The position numbers and the translations under genes were made by a program. DNA of 64,000 nt, taken from assembly GCF_050948175.1 (NCBI RefSeq), contig NW_027490093.1, positions 3,782,001-3,846,000 on the forward strand, in the 5' to 3' direction. Shown piece by piece: positions 52,922-64,000 of the stretch. Within the stretch, counting starts at the first letter, position 1; each line of letters opens with the position of its first letter. The notes below the pieces were generated by a model, which was given only the letters and a program-made list of their open reading frames with translations, was not told the DNA's origin and did not search any database. This DNA comes from Xylocopa sonorina. Taxonomy: Eukaryota; Arthropoda; Insecta; Hymenoptera; Apidae.

Positions 52922-54851
52922 CGATGCCTAGACATCTGGAAACGCTATTTCCTAGCAGGGAAGTGTCGCATTTACAATCATTTGAAGTGTACGCGAGGTA
53001 TACATAACACTTCGCAATGAATATTATATCTTATCATGAAACATACAAAGGAGATGCGATATCATGGTTAAAGAAGCATTAGAAATCTATTGCTTCGATA
53101 CGTAGATATCTGCAAACGCTATATCCTAGCAAGGAAGTGTCGCATTTACATTCATTTGAAGTGTATGCCAGGTATACATAACACATCGCAATGAATATTA
53201 TATCTTATCATGAAACATACAAAGGAGATGCGATATCATGGTTTAAGAAGCATTAGAGATATATTGCTTCGACACGTAGACATCTGCAAACGCTATTTCC
53301 TGGCAAGGAAGTGTCGCATTTACATTCATTTGAAGTGTAAGCGAGGTACACATGACACTTCGCAATGAATATTATATCCTGTCATGAAACAGAAATGAGA
53401 TGCGAGATCGCGTTTTAAGTAGCAGTAGAACTCTATTGCTACGATACGTAGACATCTGCAAAAGCTAATTCCTAGCAAGGAAGTGTCGCATTTACATTCT
53501 TTTGAAGTGAATACGAGGTGTACATAACACTGCACAATGAATATTATATCTTATAATGAAAAATAGAAATGTGATACGATATAGCGATTTAAGAATCATT
53601 AGAACTCTATTGCTACGATACGTAGACATCTGCGGACGCTATTTCCTAGCAAGGAAGTGTCGCATTTACATTCTTTTGAGGTGAATACGAGGTGTATAGG
53701 ACACTTCGCAATGAATATTATATCTTATCATGAAACATGGATATGGGATGCGATATCGCGTTTTGAGAAGCATTAGAACCCTATTGCTACGATACGTAGA
53801 CTTCTGCAAAAGCTATTTCCTTGCAAGGAAGTGTCGCATTTACATTCTTTTAAGGTGAGTACGAGGTATACATAACACTCCATCATGAATATTATATCTT
53901 ATCATGAGACATAGAAATGAGATGCGATATCGTGTTTTAAGATGAATTAGAACTCTATTGCTTCGATACGCAGACGTCTGTAAACGCTACTTCCTAGCAA
54001 GGAAGTGTCGCATTTACATTCTTCTGAAGTGAATCCGAAATATACATGACACTTCGCAATGAATATTATATCTTATCATGAAACATAGAAATGGGATGCG
54101 ATATCGCGTTTTAAGAAGCATTAGAACAATATTGCTACGATACATAGAAATCTGCAAACGATATTTCCTAGCAAGGAAGTGTCGCATTTACATTCGTTTG
54201 AAGTGTGTACGAGGTATACATAACACTGCACGATGTATATTATATCTTATCATGAAACATAGAAATGAGATGCGATATTGCGATTTCAGAAGAATTAGAA
54301 CCCTATTGCTCGATACGTAGACATCTGCAAACGCTACTTCCTAGCATGGAAGTGTCGCATTTACATTTTTTTGAAAGGAATACGAGGTATACATGACACT
54401 TGGCAATGAATATTATATCTTATCATGAAACATAGAAATGAGATGCGATAACTCGTTTTAAGAAGCATTAGAACACTATTGCTTCGATACGTAGACATCT
54501 GGAAACACTATTTCCTAGAAAGGAAGTGTCGCATTTACATTCATTTGAAGTGAAGACGAGGAATACAAAACACTTCGCAATGAATATTATATCTTATCAT
54601 GAGACATAGAAATGAGATGCGATATGGCGTTTTAAGAAGTATTAGAAATGCATTGCCTCGATACATAGACATCTGCAAACGCTATTTCCCAGCAAGGAGG
54701 TGTCGCATTTACATTCATTTGAAGTGGATGCGATGTAAACATGATACTCCACAATGAATATTATATCTTATCATGATACATAGAAATGAGATGCGATATC
54801 GCGTTTTAAGCAGCATTAGATCTCTATTGCTACGGTACGCAGATATCTGCA

Positions 54852-57640
54852 GACGCTATTTCCTAGTAAGGAAGTGTCGCATTTACATTCTTTTGAAGTG
54901 TAGACGAGATATACATATCACTGCACAATGAATATTATATCTTATCATGAACCATAGAAATGAGATGCGATATCGCGATATAGGACGCATTAGTACTCTA
55001 ATGCTACGATACGTAGACATCTGCAAACGCTATTTCCTAGCAAGGAAGTGTCGCACTTACATTCTTTTGAGTTGAATACGTGGTTAACGTAGCACTCCAC
55101 AATGAATATTATATCTTATCAGGAAACATTGAAATGAGATGCGATATCTCGTTTTAAGAAGCGTTAAAATTCCATTACTTCGGTACGTGGACATCTGCAA
55201 ACGCTATTTCCAAGCAAGGAAGTGTCGCATTTACATCTCTTGAAGGGAATACGAGGTATACATAACACTGCACAATGAATATTCTATCTTGTCATAAAAC
55301 ATAGAAATGAGATGCGATATCTCGTTTTAAGAAGCATTAGTACCCTGTTGGTTCGATAGGTAGGCATTTACAAACGCTAATTCCCAGCAAGGAAGTGTCG
55401 CATTTACATTCTTTTGAAGTGAATACGAGGTACACATTACACTTCGCAATGAATATTATATCTTATAATGAAACATAGTAATGAGATGCGATATCGCGAT
55501 TTAAGATGCTTTAGAACTCTATTGCTTCGATGCGTAGACATCTGGAGACGCTATTTCCTAGCAAGGAAGTGGCGCATTTACATTCTTTTGAAGTGACTAC
55601 GAGGTTAACATAACACTTCACAATGAATAATATATATTATCTGGAAACATTGGAATGAGATGCGATATCGCGTTTTAAGAAGCGTTAGAAGTCTATTGCT
55701 TCGATACGTAGACATCTGCAAACGCTAATTCGTAGCAAGGAAGTGTCGCATTTACATTCGTTTGAAGTGAATACGATGTATACATGACATTCCGCAATGA
55801 ATATTGTATCTTATCATGAAACATAGAAATGAGATGCGATATCGCGTTTTAAGAAGCATTAGAACTTTATTGCTTCCATACGTAGACATCTTCCATCGCT
55901 ATTTCCTAGTAAGGAAGTGTCGCATTTACATTCTTTTGAAGTGTAGACGAGATATACATATCACTGCACAATGAATATTATATCTTATCATGAACCATAG
56001 AAATGAGATGCGATATCGCGATATAGGACGCATTAGTACTCTAATGCTACGATACGTAGACATCTGCAAACGCTATTTCCTAGCAAGGAAGTGTCGCACT
56101 TACATTCTTTTGAGTTGAATACGTGGTTAACGTAGCACTCCACAATGAATATTATATCTTATCAGGAAACATTGAAATGAGATGCGATATCTCGTTTTAA
56201 GAAGCGTTAAAATTCCATTACTTCGGTACGTGGACATCTGCAAACGCTATTTCCAAGCAAGGAAGTGTCGCATTTACATTCTCTTGAAGGGAATACGAGG
56301 TATACATAACACTGCACAATGAATATTCTATCTTGTCATAAAACATAGAAATGAGATGCGATATCTCGTTTTAAGAAGCATTAGTACCCTGTTGGTTCGA
56401 TAGGTAGGCATTTACAAACGCTAATTCCCAGCAAGGAAGTGTCGCATTTACATTCTTTTGAAGTGAATACGAGGTACACATTACACTTCGCAATGAATAT
56501 TATATCTTATAATGAAACATAGTAATGAGATGCGATATCGCGATTTAAGATGCTTTAGAACTCTATTGCTTCGATGCGTAGACATCTGGAGACGCTATTT
56601 CCTAGCAAGGAAGTGGCGCATTTACATTCTTTTGAAGTGACTACGAGGTTAACATAACACTTCACAATGAATAATATATATTATCTGGAAACATTGGAAT
56701 GAGATGCGATATCGCGTTTTAAGAAGCGTTAGAAGTCTATTGCTTCGATACGTAGACATCTGCAAACGCTAATTCGTAGCAAGCAAGTGTCGCATTTACA
56801 TTCGTTTGAAGTGAATACGATGTATACATGACATTCCGCAATGAATATTGTATCTTATCATGAAACATAGAAATGAGATGCGATATCGCGTTTTAAGAAG
56901 CATTAGAACTTTATTGCTTCCATACGTAGACATCTTCCATCGCTATTTCCTAGTAAGGAAGTGTCGCATTTACATTCTTTTGAAGTGTAGACGAGATATA
57001 CATATCACTGCACAATGAATAGTATATCTTATCATGAACCATAGAAATGAGATGCGATATCGCGATATAGGACGCATTAGTACTCTAATGCTACGATACG
57101 TAGACATCTGCAAACGCTATTTCCTAGCAAGGAAGTGTCGCACTTACATTCTTTTGAATTGAATACGTGGTTAACGTAGCACTCCACAATGAATATTATA
57201 TCTTATCAGGAAACATTGAAATGAGATGCGATATCTTGTTTTAAGAAGCGTTAAAATTCCATTACTTCGGTACGTGGACATCTGCAAACGCTATTTCCAA
57301 GCAAGGAAGTGTCGCATTTACATTCTCTTGAAGGGAATACGAGGTATACATAACACTGCACAATGAATATTCTATCTTGTCATAAAACATAGAAATGAGA
57401 TGCGATATCTCGTTTTAAGAAGCATTAGTACCCTGTTGGTTCGATAGGTAGGCATTTACAAACGCTAATTCCCAGCAAGGAAGTGTCGCATTTACATTCT
57501 TTTGAAGTGAATACGATGTATACATGACATTCCGCAATGAATATTGTATCTTATCATGAAACATAGAAATGAGATGCGATATCGCGTTTTAAGAAGCATT
57601 AGAACTTTATTGCTTCCATACGTAGACATCTTCCATCGCT
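54852..57640 (+). repeat. 1,044-bp six-monomer unit, three tandem copies
   Basis: The marker taggacgcat lies at 54,981, 56,024 and 57,068, spacings of 1,043 and 1,044 bp. The first spacing is one base short because copy one reads ttacatctcttgaag where the others read ttacattctcttgaag. Shared private variants include ttgaatacgtggttaacg, gttaaaattccattacttcgg, ccctgttggttcgatagg, ttatctggaaacattgg and tacgtagacatcttccatcgc. Copy three lacks exactly two monomers: acattccgca is at 56,831 and 57,527, 696 bp apart instead of 1,044. This is the cleanest regular higher-order unit in the window. Confidence 0.9.
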
Positions 57641-60600
57641 ATTTCCTAGCAAGGAAGTGTCGCATTTACATTCTTTTGAAGTGAATACGAGGTATACATA
57701 ACTGTCCACAATGAATATTATATCTTATCATGAAACATAGAATTTTAATGCGATATCTCGTTTTAAGAAGCATTAGAACTCTATTGCTTCGATATGTAGA
57801 TATCTGCAAACGCTACGTCCTAGCAAGGATGTGTCGCATTTACATTCATTTGAAGTGTAGACGAGATATACATAACACTGCACAACGAATATTATGCCTT
57901 ATCATGAAACATAGAAATGAGATGCGATATCTCGTTCTAAGAAGCATTAGAACTCCATTGCTTCGATACGTAGATATCTGTAAACGCTGCGTCCTAGGAA
58001 GGAAGTATCGGATTTACATTCTTTTGAAGTGAATACGAGGTATACATAGCAATCCACAATGAAAATTATATCTTATCACGAAATATAGAAATGAGTTGCG
58101 ATATCGAAATTTAAGAAGTATTAGTACTCTATTGTTTCGATACGTAGACATCTGGAATCGTTATTTCCTGGCTAGGAAGTGTCGCATTTACATTCTTTTG
58201 AAGCGAATACGAGGTATACATAGCACTCCACAATGAATATTATATCTTATCACGAAATATAGAAATGAGTTGCGTTATCGCGATTTAAGAAGCATTAGAA
58301 CTCTATTGCTTCGATACATAGACATCTCCAAGCGCAATTCCCTGGCAAGGAAGTGTCGCATTTAAATTCTTTTGAAGTGAATACGAAGTATTCATGACAC
58401 TCAGCAATGAATATTGTATCTTATCATGAAACATAGAAGTGAGATGCGATATCGCGGTTTAAGATGCATTTGAACTCTATTGCTTCGATACGAATACATC
58501 TACAGACGCTACTTCCTAGCAAGGAACTGTCTCATTTAATTTCATTTGAAGTGTATGCGAGGTATACATGACACTTCGAAATGAATATTTTATCTTATCA
58601 TGAAACATAGAAATGAGATGCGATATCGCGTTTTAAGAAGCATTAGAACTCTATTGCTTCCATACGTAGACATCTGCTAACGCTATTTCCTAGCAAGGAA
58701 GTGTCGCTTTCTCAATCTTTTGAAGCGAATACGAGGTATACATAACAATCCACAATGAATATTATATCCTATCATGAAACATAAAAATGAGTTGCGATAT
58801 CGCGATTTAAAAAGCATTAGAAATCTATTGCTACGGTACGTAGACATCTGCAAACGCCATTTAATAGCAAAGAAGTGTCGCACTTACATTCTTTTGAATT
58901 TAATACGAGGTTAACATAGCAATCCACAATGAATATTATATCTTATCAGGAAACATTGAAATGAGATGCGATATCGCGTTTTAAGAAGCGTTAAAATTTC
59001 ATTGCTTCGGTACGTGGACATCTGCAAACGCTATTTCCAAGCAAGGAAGTGTCGCATTTACATTCTGTTGAAGGGAATACGAGGTATACATGACACTTCG
59101 CAATAAATATTATATCTTATCATGAAACATAGTCATGAGATGCGATATCGCGATTTAAGAAGCATTAGAAATCTATTGCTTCGATACGTAGATATCTGCA
59201 AACGCTATTTCCTAGCAAGCAAGTGTCGCATTTACATTGTTTTGTAGTGAATACGAGGTATACATGACACTTCGCAATGAATATTGTATCTTATCATGAA
59301 ACATACAAATGAGATGCGATATCGCGTTTTAAGAAGAATTAGAACTCTATTTATACGATACGTAGACATCTGCAGACGCTATTTCCTAGCAAGGAAGTGT
59401 CGCATTTACATACATATGTTGTGTAGACGAAGAATACATAACACTTCGCAATGAATATCATATCTCATCATGAAACATCGAAATGAGATGCGATATAGCG
59501 ATTTAAGAAGCACTAGAGCTCGCTTGCTTTCATACGTAGACATCTGCAAGCGCTACCTCCTGGAAAGGAAGTGTCGCATTTACATTCGTTGAAATGTATG
59601 CGAGGTATACATGACACTTCCTAATGAATATTATATCTTATCATGAAACATGGAAATGAGATGCGATATCGCGTTTTAAGAAGCATTAGAACTCTACTGC
59701 TTCCATACGTAGACATCTGCCATCGCTATATCCTAGCTAGGAAGTGTCGCTTTTACATTCATTTGAAGTGAATGCGAGGTATACACGTCACTTCGCAATG
59801 AATATTGTATCTTATCATGAAACATAGAAATGAGATGCGATTTCCCGTTTTAAGAAGCATTAGAATTCTATTGCTTCCATACGTAGACATCTGCTAACGC
59901 TACTTCCTAGCAAGGAAGTGTCGCTTTCTCAATCTTTTGAAGCGAATACGAGGTATACATAACAATCCACAATGAATATTATATCCTATCATGAAACATA
60001 GAAATGAGATGCGATATCGCGATTTATGAAGCATTAGAATTCTATTGCTTCGATACGTAGACGTCTGCAAACGCTACCTCCTAGCAAGGAGGTGTCGCAC
60101 TTACATTCTTTTGAAGTGAATACGAAGTACACATGACATTCCGCAATGAATATTATATCTTATCATAAAACATAGAAATGAGATGCGATATCGCGTTTTG
60201 AGAAGCATTAAACCTCTAGTGATACGATACGTAGACATTTGCAAACGCTATTTCCTAGCAAGAATGTGTCGCATTTACATTCATTAGAAGTGTAGACGAG
60301 ATATACATAACACTGCACAATGAATATTATATCTTATCATGAAACGTAGAAGTGAGATGCGATATCGCGATTTAAGAAGCATTACAAATCTGTTGCTTCG
60401 ATACGTAGACATCTGCAAACGCTACTTCCTAGCAAGGAAGTGTCGCATTTACATTCTTTTGTAGTGAATACGAAGTATACATGACACCTCGGAGTGAATA
60501 TTATATCTTATCATAAAGCATTGAAATGAGATGCGATATCTCGTTTTAAGAACCATTAGGACACTATTCCTTCGATACGTAGACATCTGCCATCGCTATT

Positions 60601-63600
60601 TCCTAGCAAGGAAGTGCCTCATTTACATTCATTTGCAGTGTATGCGAGGTATACAAGACACTTCGCAATGAATATTATATCTTATCATGAAACATAGTAA
60701 TAAGGTGCGATATCGCCTTCTAAGAACGATTAAAACAATATTGCTACGATACGTAGATATCAGCAGACGCTATTACCTAGCAAGGATGTGTCGCATTTAC
60801 AATCTTTTGAAGTGAATACGAGGTATACACAACACTCCACAATGAATATTATATCTTATCATGATACATAGTAATGAGATGCGATATGGCGATTTAAGAA
60901 GCATAAGAACACTATTGCTTCGATACGTAGACATCTCCAAACGCTACTTCCTAGCAAGGAAGTGTCGCATTTACATTCATTTGAAGTGTGTGCGAGGTAT
61001 ACATGACACTTCGCGATGAATATTATATCTTATCATGAAACGTAGAAATGAAACGCAATATCGCGTTTTAAGAAGCATTAGAACTCTGTTGCTTCGATAC
61101 GTAGACATCTGCCATCGCTATTTCCTAGCAAGGAAGTGTCGCATTTAAATTCATTTGAAGAGTATGCGAGGTATACAAGACAATTCGCAATGAATATTAC
61201 GTCTTATCATGATTCATAGAATTGAGATGCGATATCTCGTTTTTAGATGCGTTAAAACTCTATTGCTGCGATGCGTAGACATCTGCAAACGCTATTTTCT
61301 AGCAAGGAAGTGTCGTATTTACATACTTTTGAAGTGAATACGGGGTATACATAACACTGCACAATGAATATTATATCTTGTTATGAAACATAGAAATGAG
61401 ATGCGATATGACGATATAAGAAGCATTAGAACTCTATTGCTTCGATACGTAGACATCTGCCATCGCTATTTCCTAGCAAGGAAGTGTCTCATTTACATTC
61501 ATTTGAAGTGTATGCGAGGTATGCAAGACACTTCGCAATGAATATTATATCATATCATAAAACATTAAAATGACATGCGAAATCTCGTCTTAAGAAGCAT
61601 TATAACTCTGTCGCTTCGATACGTAGACATCTGCCATCGCTATTTCCTATCAAGGAAGTGTCGCATTTACATTCTTTTGAAGTGGATACGAGGTATACAT
61701 AACTGTCCACAATGAATATTATATCTTATCATGAAACATAGAATTTTAATGCGATATCTCGTTTTAAGAAGCATTAGAACTCCATTGCTTCCATACGTAG
61801 ACATCTGCTAACGCTATTTCTTAGCAAGGAAGTGTCGCTTTCTCAATCTTTTGAAGCGAATACGAGGTATACATAACAATCCACAATGAACACTATATCC
61901 TATCATGAAACATAGAAATGAGATGCGATATCGCGATTTATGATGCATTGGAATTCTATTGCTTCAATACGTAGACGTCTGCAAACGCTACCTCCTAGCA
62001 AGGAGGTGTCGCATTTACATTATTTTGAAGTCAATACGTGGTATACATGACACGTCGCAATGAATATTATATCTTATCATGAAACATAGTAATAAGATGC
62101 GATATCGCGTTCTAAGAACGATTAAAACACTATTGCTACGATACGTAGATATCAGCAGACGCTATTTCCTAGCAAGGATGTGTCGCATTTACATTCTTTT
62201 GAAGTGAATACGAGGTATACATAACACTCCACAATGAATATTATATCTTATCATGAAATATAGAAATGAGATGTGATATCGCGATTTAAGAAGCATTAGA
62301 ACTCTATTGCTTCGATACGTAGACATCTGCAAACGCTACTTCCTTCAAAGGAAGTGTCGCATTTACATACTTTTGAAAGGAATGCGTGGTATACATGACA
62401 CTTCGCAATGAACATTATATCTTAACATGAAACATAGAAATGAGATGCGATATGACGATGTAAGAAGCATTGTATCTCTATTGCTTCGATACACATACAT
62501 CTGCAAACGCTACTTCTGAGCAAGGAAGTGTCGCATTTACAGTTTTGAAGTGAATACGAGGTATACATAACACTGCGCAATGAATATTATATCTTATCAT
62601 GAAACATAGAAATGAGATGCGATATGACGATTTAAGAAGCATTAGAATTCTATTGCTTCGATACGTAGACATCTGCAAACGCTATTTCCTAGGAAGGAAG
62701 TGTCATACTTACATTCTTTTGAAGTGAATACTAGGTACACATAACACTGCACAATGAATATTATATCTTATCGTGAAGCATATAAATGAGGAGCGATTTC
62801 GCATTTTAAGGAGCATTAGAACACTATTGCTACGATACGTAGCCATCTGCAAACGCTATTTCATACCAAGGAAGTGACGCATTACATTCTTTTGAAGTGA
62901 ATACAAGGTACACATGACACTTTGCGACGTATATTATATCTTATCATTAAACATAGAAATGAGATGCGGTATCCTGTTTTAAGAGGCATTAGAACTCTAT
63001 TGCTGCGATACGTAGACATCTGCAAACGCTATTTCCTAGCAAGGAAGTGTCGCATTTACATTCCTTTGTCGTGAACACGAGGTGTACATGACACTTCGCA
63101 TTGAATATTATATCTTCTCATGAAACATAGAAATGAGTCGCGATATATTGTTTTAGGAAGCATTACAACTCTATTGCTTCGATATATAGACATCTGCAAA
63201 CGCTATTTCCTGGCAAGGAAGCGACGCTACTTCCTAGGAAGGAAATGTCGCATTTACATTCATTTGAAGTTTAGACGGGGAATACATAACACTTCGCAAT
63301 GAATATTATATCCTATCATGAAACATAGAAATGTCATGCAATATCGCGTTTTAAGAAGCATTAGAACACTTTTGCTACGATACGTTGACATCTGCGGACG
63401 CTATTTAATAGCAAGGAAGTGTAGCATTTACATTCAATTGAAGCATATGCGAGGTATAAGTGACACTTCGCAATAAATATTATATCTTATCATGATACAC
63501 AGATATAAGATGCGGTATCCCGTTTTCAGAAGCATTAAAACACTATTGCTTCGATTCGTAGAAATCTGCAAACGCTATTCCCTTGCAATGAAGTGTCGCA

Positions 63601-63673
63601 TTTACATTCATTTGAAGTGTATGCGAGGTATAAGTGGCTTTTCGCAGTGAATATTATATCCTATCATGAAACA
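57641..63673 (+). repeat. Divergent monomeric stretch at right end
   Basis: About 35 monomers of mixed type. Several distinctive monomers occur as scattered pairs or triplets: cgctttctcaatc at 58,705, 59,932 and 61,836; ctcctagcaaggagg near 60,080 and 61,990; aacgattaaaaca near 60,725 and 62,120; and actgtccaca followed by agaattttaatgcg at 57,701 and 61,702 (4,001 bp, 23 monomers less one base). These suggest older, now scrambled higher-order units. No gene or unique sequence is visible. Confidence 0.8.
63201..63248 (+). repeat. 24-bp internal duplication within one monomer
   Basis: The piece beginning cgctatttcctggcaagg (63,201-63,224) is followed directly by a second version beginning cgctacttcctaggaagg (63,225-63,248). 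The monomer is therefore about 24 bp longer than usual. The duplicated piece is the ttcct...aggaa hairpin region. The two versions differ at a few bases, so the duplication is either not very recent or was assembled from two variant monomers. Confidence 0.8.
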
Positions 63674-63718
63674 TATTGCTACGTGAACGTCAACTATTGC
63701 TACGTATCGTAGCAATAG
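63674..63718. other. Inversion junction between opposite-facing arrays
   Basis: The + strand array stops after tatcatgaaacat at 63,673. It skips about 45 bp of the normal monomer and continues with attgctacgtgaacgtcaac, then ctattgctacg, and then runs as reverse-complement monomer sequence. The 11-mer tattgctacgt occurs twice, 21 bp apart (63,674 and 63,695), around a short stretch, gaacgtca, that does not belong to the monomer. From 63,705 the monomer reads on the - strand. This may be a true inversion breakpoint or an assembly join; the sequence alone cannot decide. Confidence 0.85.
63694..63718. repeat. Perfect inverted repeat at the junction (11-bp arms)
   Basis: ctattgctacg (63,694-63,704) and cgtagcaatag (63,708-63,718) are exact reverse complements separated by tat. 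The dyad arises where a forward monomer meets an inverted one at the same site, the ctacgatacgtag region. It could form a small hairpin or cruciform. Whether it caused the inversion or merely results from it is not shown by the sequence. Confidence 0.9.
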
Positions 63719-64000
63719 AGTTCTAATGCTTCTCAAATCGCGATATCGCATGTCATTTCTATGTTTCATGGTAAGATATAATATTCATTGCGAAGTGTCA
63801 TGTATACCTCGCATACACTTCAAATGAATGTAAATGCGAATCTTCCTTGCTAGGAAATAGCGTTGGCAGATGTCTACGTATCGAAGCAATAGTGCTCTAA
63901 TGCTTCTAAAAACGAGATATCGCATCTCATTTCTATGTTTCATGATAAGATGTAATATTCATTGCGGAGTGTCATGTATACCTCGTATTCACTTCAAAAG
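63705..64000 (-). repeat. Satellite monomers in inverted orientation
   Basis: About 1.7 monomers read as the reverse complement of the main array. Recognisable reversed landmarks are tcgtagcaatagagttc, cgcgatatcgca, ctatgtttcatgg, aatattcattgcgaagtg, tgtatacctcgcatac and ccttgctaggaaatagcg. On the - strand they carry gaagtgtatgcgagg and gaagtgaatacgagg types, as in the main array. The inverted array continues past the window edge. This is the only - strand satellite segment I found. Confidence 0.93.

Larger units (their letters stand above)
46756..54851 (+). repeat. Divergent monomeric stretch right of the core
   Basis: About 46 monomers with mixed variants and no long-range order matching the core. 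Many are of the gaagtgaatacgagg...taacactccacaatg type. A local pair of monomers with acaaaggagatgcgatatcatgg occurs near 53,045 and 53,220. No unique sequence or gene is visible. Confidence 0.8.
1..63673 (+). repeat. Tandem satellite array, 174-bp monomer, about 365 copies
   Basis: The same unit repeats head to tail without interruption. It reads, in order: cgatacgtagacatctgc, aaacgctatttcctagcaag, gaagtgtcgcatttacattc, then tttgaagtg with a variable tail, a tatacat block, cacttcgcaatgaatatta, tatcttatcatgaaacatag, aaatgagatgcgatatcgcg, ttttaagaagcattagaac, tctattgctt. Counting between successive cgatacgtag blocks gives 174 bp (for example 52,748 to 52,922). Copies differ mostly by substitutions, with a few short indels, and no foreign sequence is inserted. 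Arrays of nucleosome-scale monomers like this are typical of eukaryotic centromeric or other heterochromatic satellites. The chromosomal position here is inference. I see no gene, RNA gene or mobile element. Confidence 0.97.

Noticed and set aside
48971..53535. Short - strand open frames (66-94 codons) such as 48,971-49,210, 49,668-49,907 and 53,326-53,535
   Set aside because: These are the antisense reading of the same monomer, again in a 58-codon period. They resemble each other only because the satellite repeats.
63674..63718. Rho-independent terminator or transposon terminal inverted repeat
   Set aside because: The hairpin has no T-run and is explained by the meeting of a forward and a reversed monomer at the same site. 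No transposase, target-site duplication or second end is present.
1..64000. CRISPR array
   Set aside because: The whole 174-bp unit repeats with no unique spacers between short identical repeats, and there are no cas genes.
1..64000. tRNA, rRNA or other structured RNA genes within the array
   Set aside because: No tRNA-like arms, B-box or rRNA motifs are visible. Every stretch read aligns to the 174-bp monomer except about 8 bases at the inversion junction.

Overview
The whole window is satellite DNA. I find no gene, tRNA, rRNA, transposon or CRISPR array. From base 1 to about 63,673 it is one head-to-tail array, on the + strand, of a monomer of about 174 bp (roughly 365 copies). It then breaks, and the last ~300 bp carry the same monomer in the opposite orientation. 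A hand count on the majority monomer gives about 36% GC and 9 CpGs per 174 bp, which is not CpG-depleted. Monomer size, copy number, lack of genes and nested higher-order structure all point to a eukaryotic heterochromatic array (centromeric, pericentromeric or subtelomeric). A genome without heavy CpG methylation loss, such as an invertebrate, is plausible, but I do not recognise the family or species.

Layout. (1) 1-~1,170: monomers of a distinct subfamily (ctggaaacgc, gtgtggcatt). (2) ~1,170-10,730: individually divergent monomers with a few local duplications and one 80-bp remnant. (3) 10,731-12,498: an 868-bp five-monomer unit present twice. (4) ~13,740-46,755: a homogenised core where a multi-kilobase segment recurs. 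One anchor variant (cgtttctaga) occurs seven times, at 16,209, 19,154, 23,809, 29,659, 34,672, 39,883 and 44,713. Spacings are 2,945, 4,655, 5,850, 5,013, 5,211 and 4,830 bp. Length differences between the copies I aligned resolve into whole numbers of monomers once known short deletions are counted. (5) ~46,755-54,851: divergent monomers with a 697-bp-spaced repeat. (6) 54,852-~57,640: a 1,044-bp six-monomer unit in three copies, the last missing exactly two monomers. (7) ~57,640-63,673: divergent monomers. (8) 63,674-64,000: a scrambled junction with an 11-bp-arm hairpin, then inverted monomers.

The most interesting signal is in the rearrangements. Many switch points between repeat lineages fall in the same small part of the monomer, around the dyad CTACGATACGTAG and the following catctgc. 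The strand-inversion point at ~63,700 lies in the same dyad. Short open reading frames of 60-110 codons exist only because 174 is a multiple of 3 (58 codons) and some monomers have lost the usual stop. I do not call them genes.
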